64,000 nt of DNA, from the NCBI RefSeq assembly GCF_027924145.1, contig NZ_BRVP01000009.1:62001-126000 (forward strand), in the 5' to 3' direction. The DNA is from Neptunitalea chrysea. GTDB lineage: Bacteria > Bacteroidota > Bacteroidia > Flavobacteriales > Flavobacteriaceae. The position numbers and the translations under genes were made by a program. The notes beneath the pieces were generated by a model. The model made no database searches. It had not been told where the DNA came from and was given only the letters and a program-made list of their open reading frames with translations. This document shows, piece after piece, positions 63,549-64,000 of the stretch; position 1 is the stretch's first letter; each line of letters opens with the position of its first letter.

Positions 63549-64000
63549 TTACGTATTTTTAATAGGTTTACGATGGTGATTACCGTTATTACGACCGTTG
63601 TGTTTATTTTTTCTTCGGGACTTTCTTTTCCATTTAAATACAAAATATTGAAAAATAATACACCCTGAAAAATATAAGGCAATAATAATAATTCCCTTTA
63701 TATGGAAATTCCAAAAGATGGCATAAGACCCAAAAAATAATAATAAATTGCCTAAGTATCCCGTAATTATGCGTTTTGGACTATTTCTTTTACGTCGTTT
63801 TTTAGATATTAGTAACTCCAATAATCCGGTAGCAAATAAGTAGGACATTAGTGCTATAAAAAAAGGAGCCAATTCATCTAAAATGTCTGTATCCATAAAA
63901 TCTCCCACATACTCCCGATAAGCTAATTCTTCCGCAAGATGATCATTAGAGAGTTCTTCTAAAGTCACATCTGAATCAGAAATTGGTCTAAAATATTCTA
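63549..64000 (-). CDS. Membrane protein with basic C-terminus (cut by window edge)
   Basis: The frame stays open to the right edge, so at least 150 residues are C-terminal and the start is outside; an internal GTG at 63968 is not needed. An acidic stretch (EEYVGDFMDTDI-like, with EELAYREYVGDFMDTD) leads to three hydrophobic segments, then a very basic, His- and Asn-rich tail (KRKSRRKNKHNGRNNGN). No family recognised. Confidence 0.6.
   Translation of the reverse strand, partial: EYFRPISDSDVTLEELSNDHLAEELAYREYVGDFMDTDILDELAPFFIALMSYLFATGLLELLISKKRRKRNSPKRIITGYLGNLLLFFGSYAIFWNFHIKGIIIIALYFSGCIIFQYFVFKWKRKSRRKNKHNGRNNGNHHRKPIKNT

Overview
The window looks like chromosomal DNA from a member of the Flavobacteriaceae (Bacteroidota). 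The evidence is AT-rich sequence, promoters of the Bacteroidota type (TTTG at -33, about 20 bases, TAnnTTTG at -7), almost no Shine-Dalgarno sites, a SusC/SusD pair behind an ECF sigma/FecR pair, an atpDC pair without the other ATP synthase genes, a single-anchor SdhCAB operon, a lycopene cyclase, and many domains common in this phylum (DUF4407, DUF4919, DUF805, BaiN/HI0933). I do not name a genus.

Layout. 0-1.4 kb: the tail of a type I restriction R subunit and a complete Mrr-type nuclease, the edge of a restriction locus. 1.7-9.2 kb: two outer-membrane receptor-type proteins flanking atpDC. 9.3-14.6 kb: single enzymes (sulfurtransferase, nucleotidyltransferase, GNAT, hydrolase, Xaa-Pro aminopeptidase). 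14.8-18.4 kb: sdhCAB with a textbook promoter and terminator. 18.5-23.3 kb: small membrane proteins, a VanY-like lipoprotein, a DUF4407 protein, a decayed sugar acetyltransferase, and rpsU with a rare strong Shine-Dalgarno site. 23.4-28.1 kb: a one-strand run of eight poorly known genes, nearly all for membrane proteins. 28.3-33 kb: a flavoprotein, a membrane-TPR protein of unknown role, a cyclase-family hydrolase and HemW. 33.2-34.3 kb: a lipoprotein pseudogene, a candidate small RNA and a TPR lipoprotein.

34.6-46.8 kb is the most interesting part. It reads ECF sigma, FecR, STN-containing SusC, SusD, an alkaline phosphatase lipoprotein, and a protein that joins a GDPD/PI-PLC-like phosphodiesterase to a second alkaline phosphatase. 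A convergent metallophosphoesterase lies behind a block of repeats. It has the form of a polysaccharide utilisation locus, but its enzymes are phosphatases rather than glycosidases. I infer a surface system that binds, imports and dephosphorylates an organic phosphodiester.

46.9-54.1 kb: ruvC, a flippase-like membrane protein with a GT2 glycosyltransferase, a small beta-barrel protein, a GNAT, a glycerophosphodiesterase, and a 769-residue orphan. 54.2-60.9 kb: a tetR-tolC-adaptor-RND efflux operon with a clear palindromic operator over its promoter. 61.1-63.3 kb: polyprenyl synthetase and lycopene cyclase, convergent. The right edge cuts a membrane protein gene.

Dispersed repeats link distant parts of the window. 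A composite REP-like element occurs at 13.0-13.2 kb and, inverted, at 44.4-45.0 kb, where it has grown into a 146-base tandem array and supplies the stop codon of a gene. A fragment lies at 46.8 kb. A second, degenerate element occurs at 24.1, 34.35 and 48.4 kb. I saw no tRNA, rRNA, CRISPR array, transposase or prophage gene.
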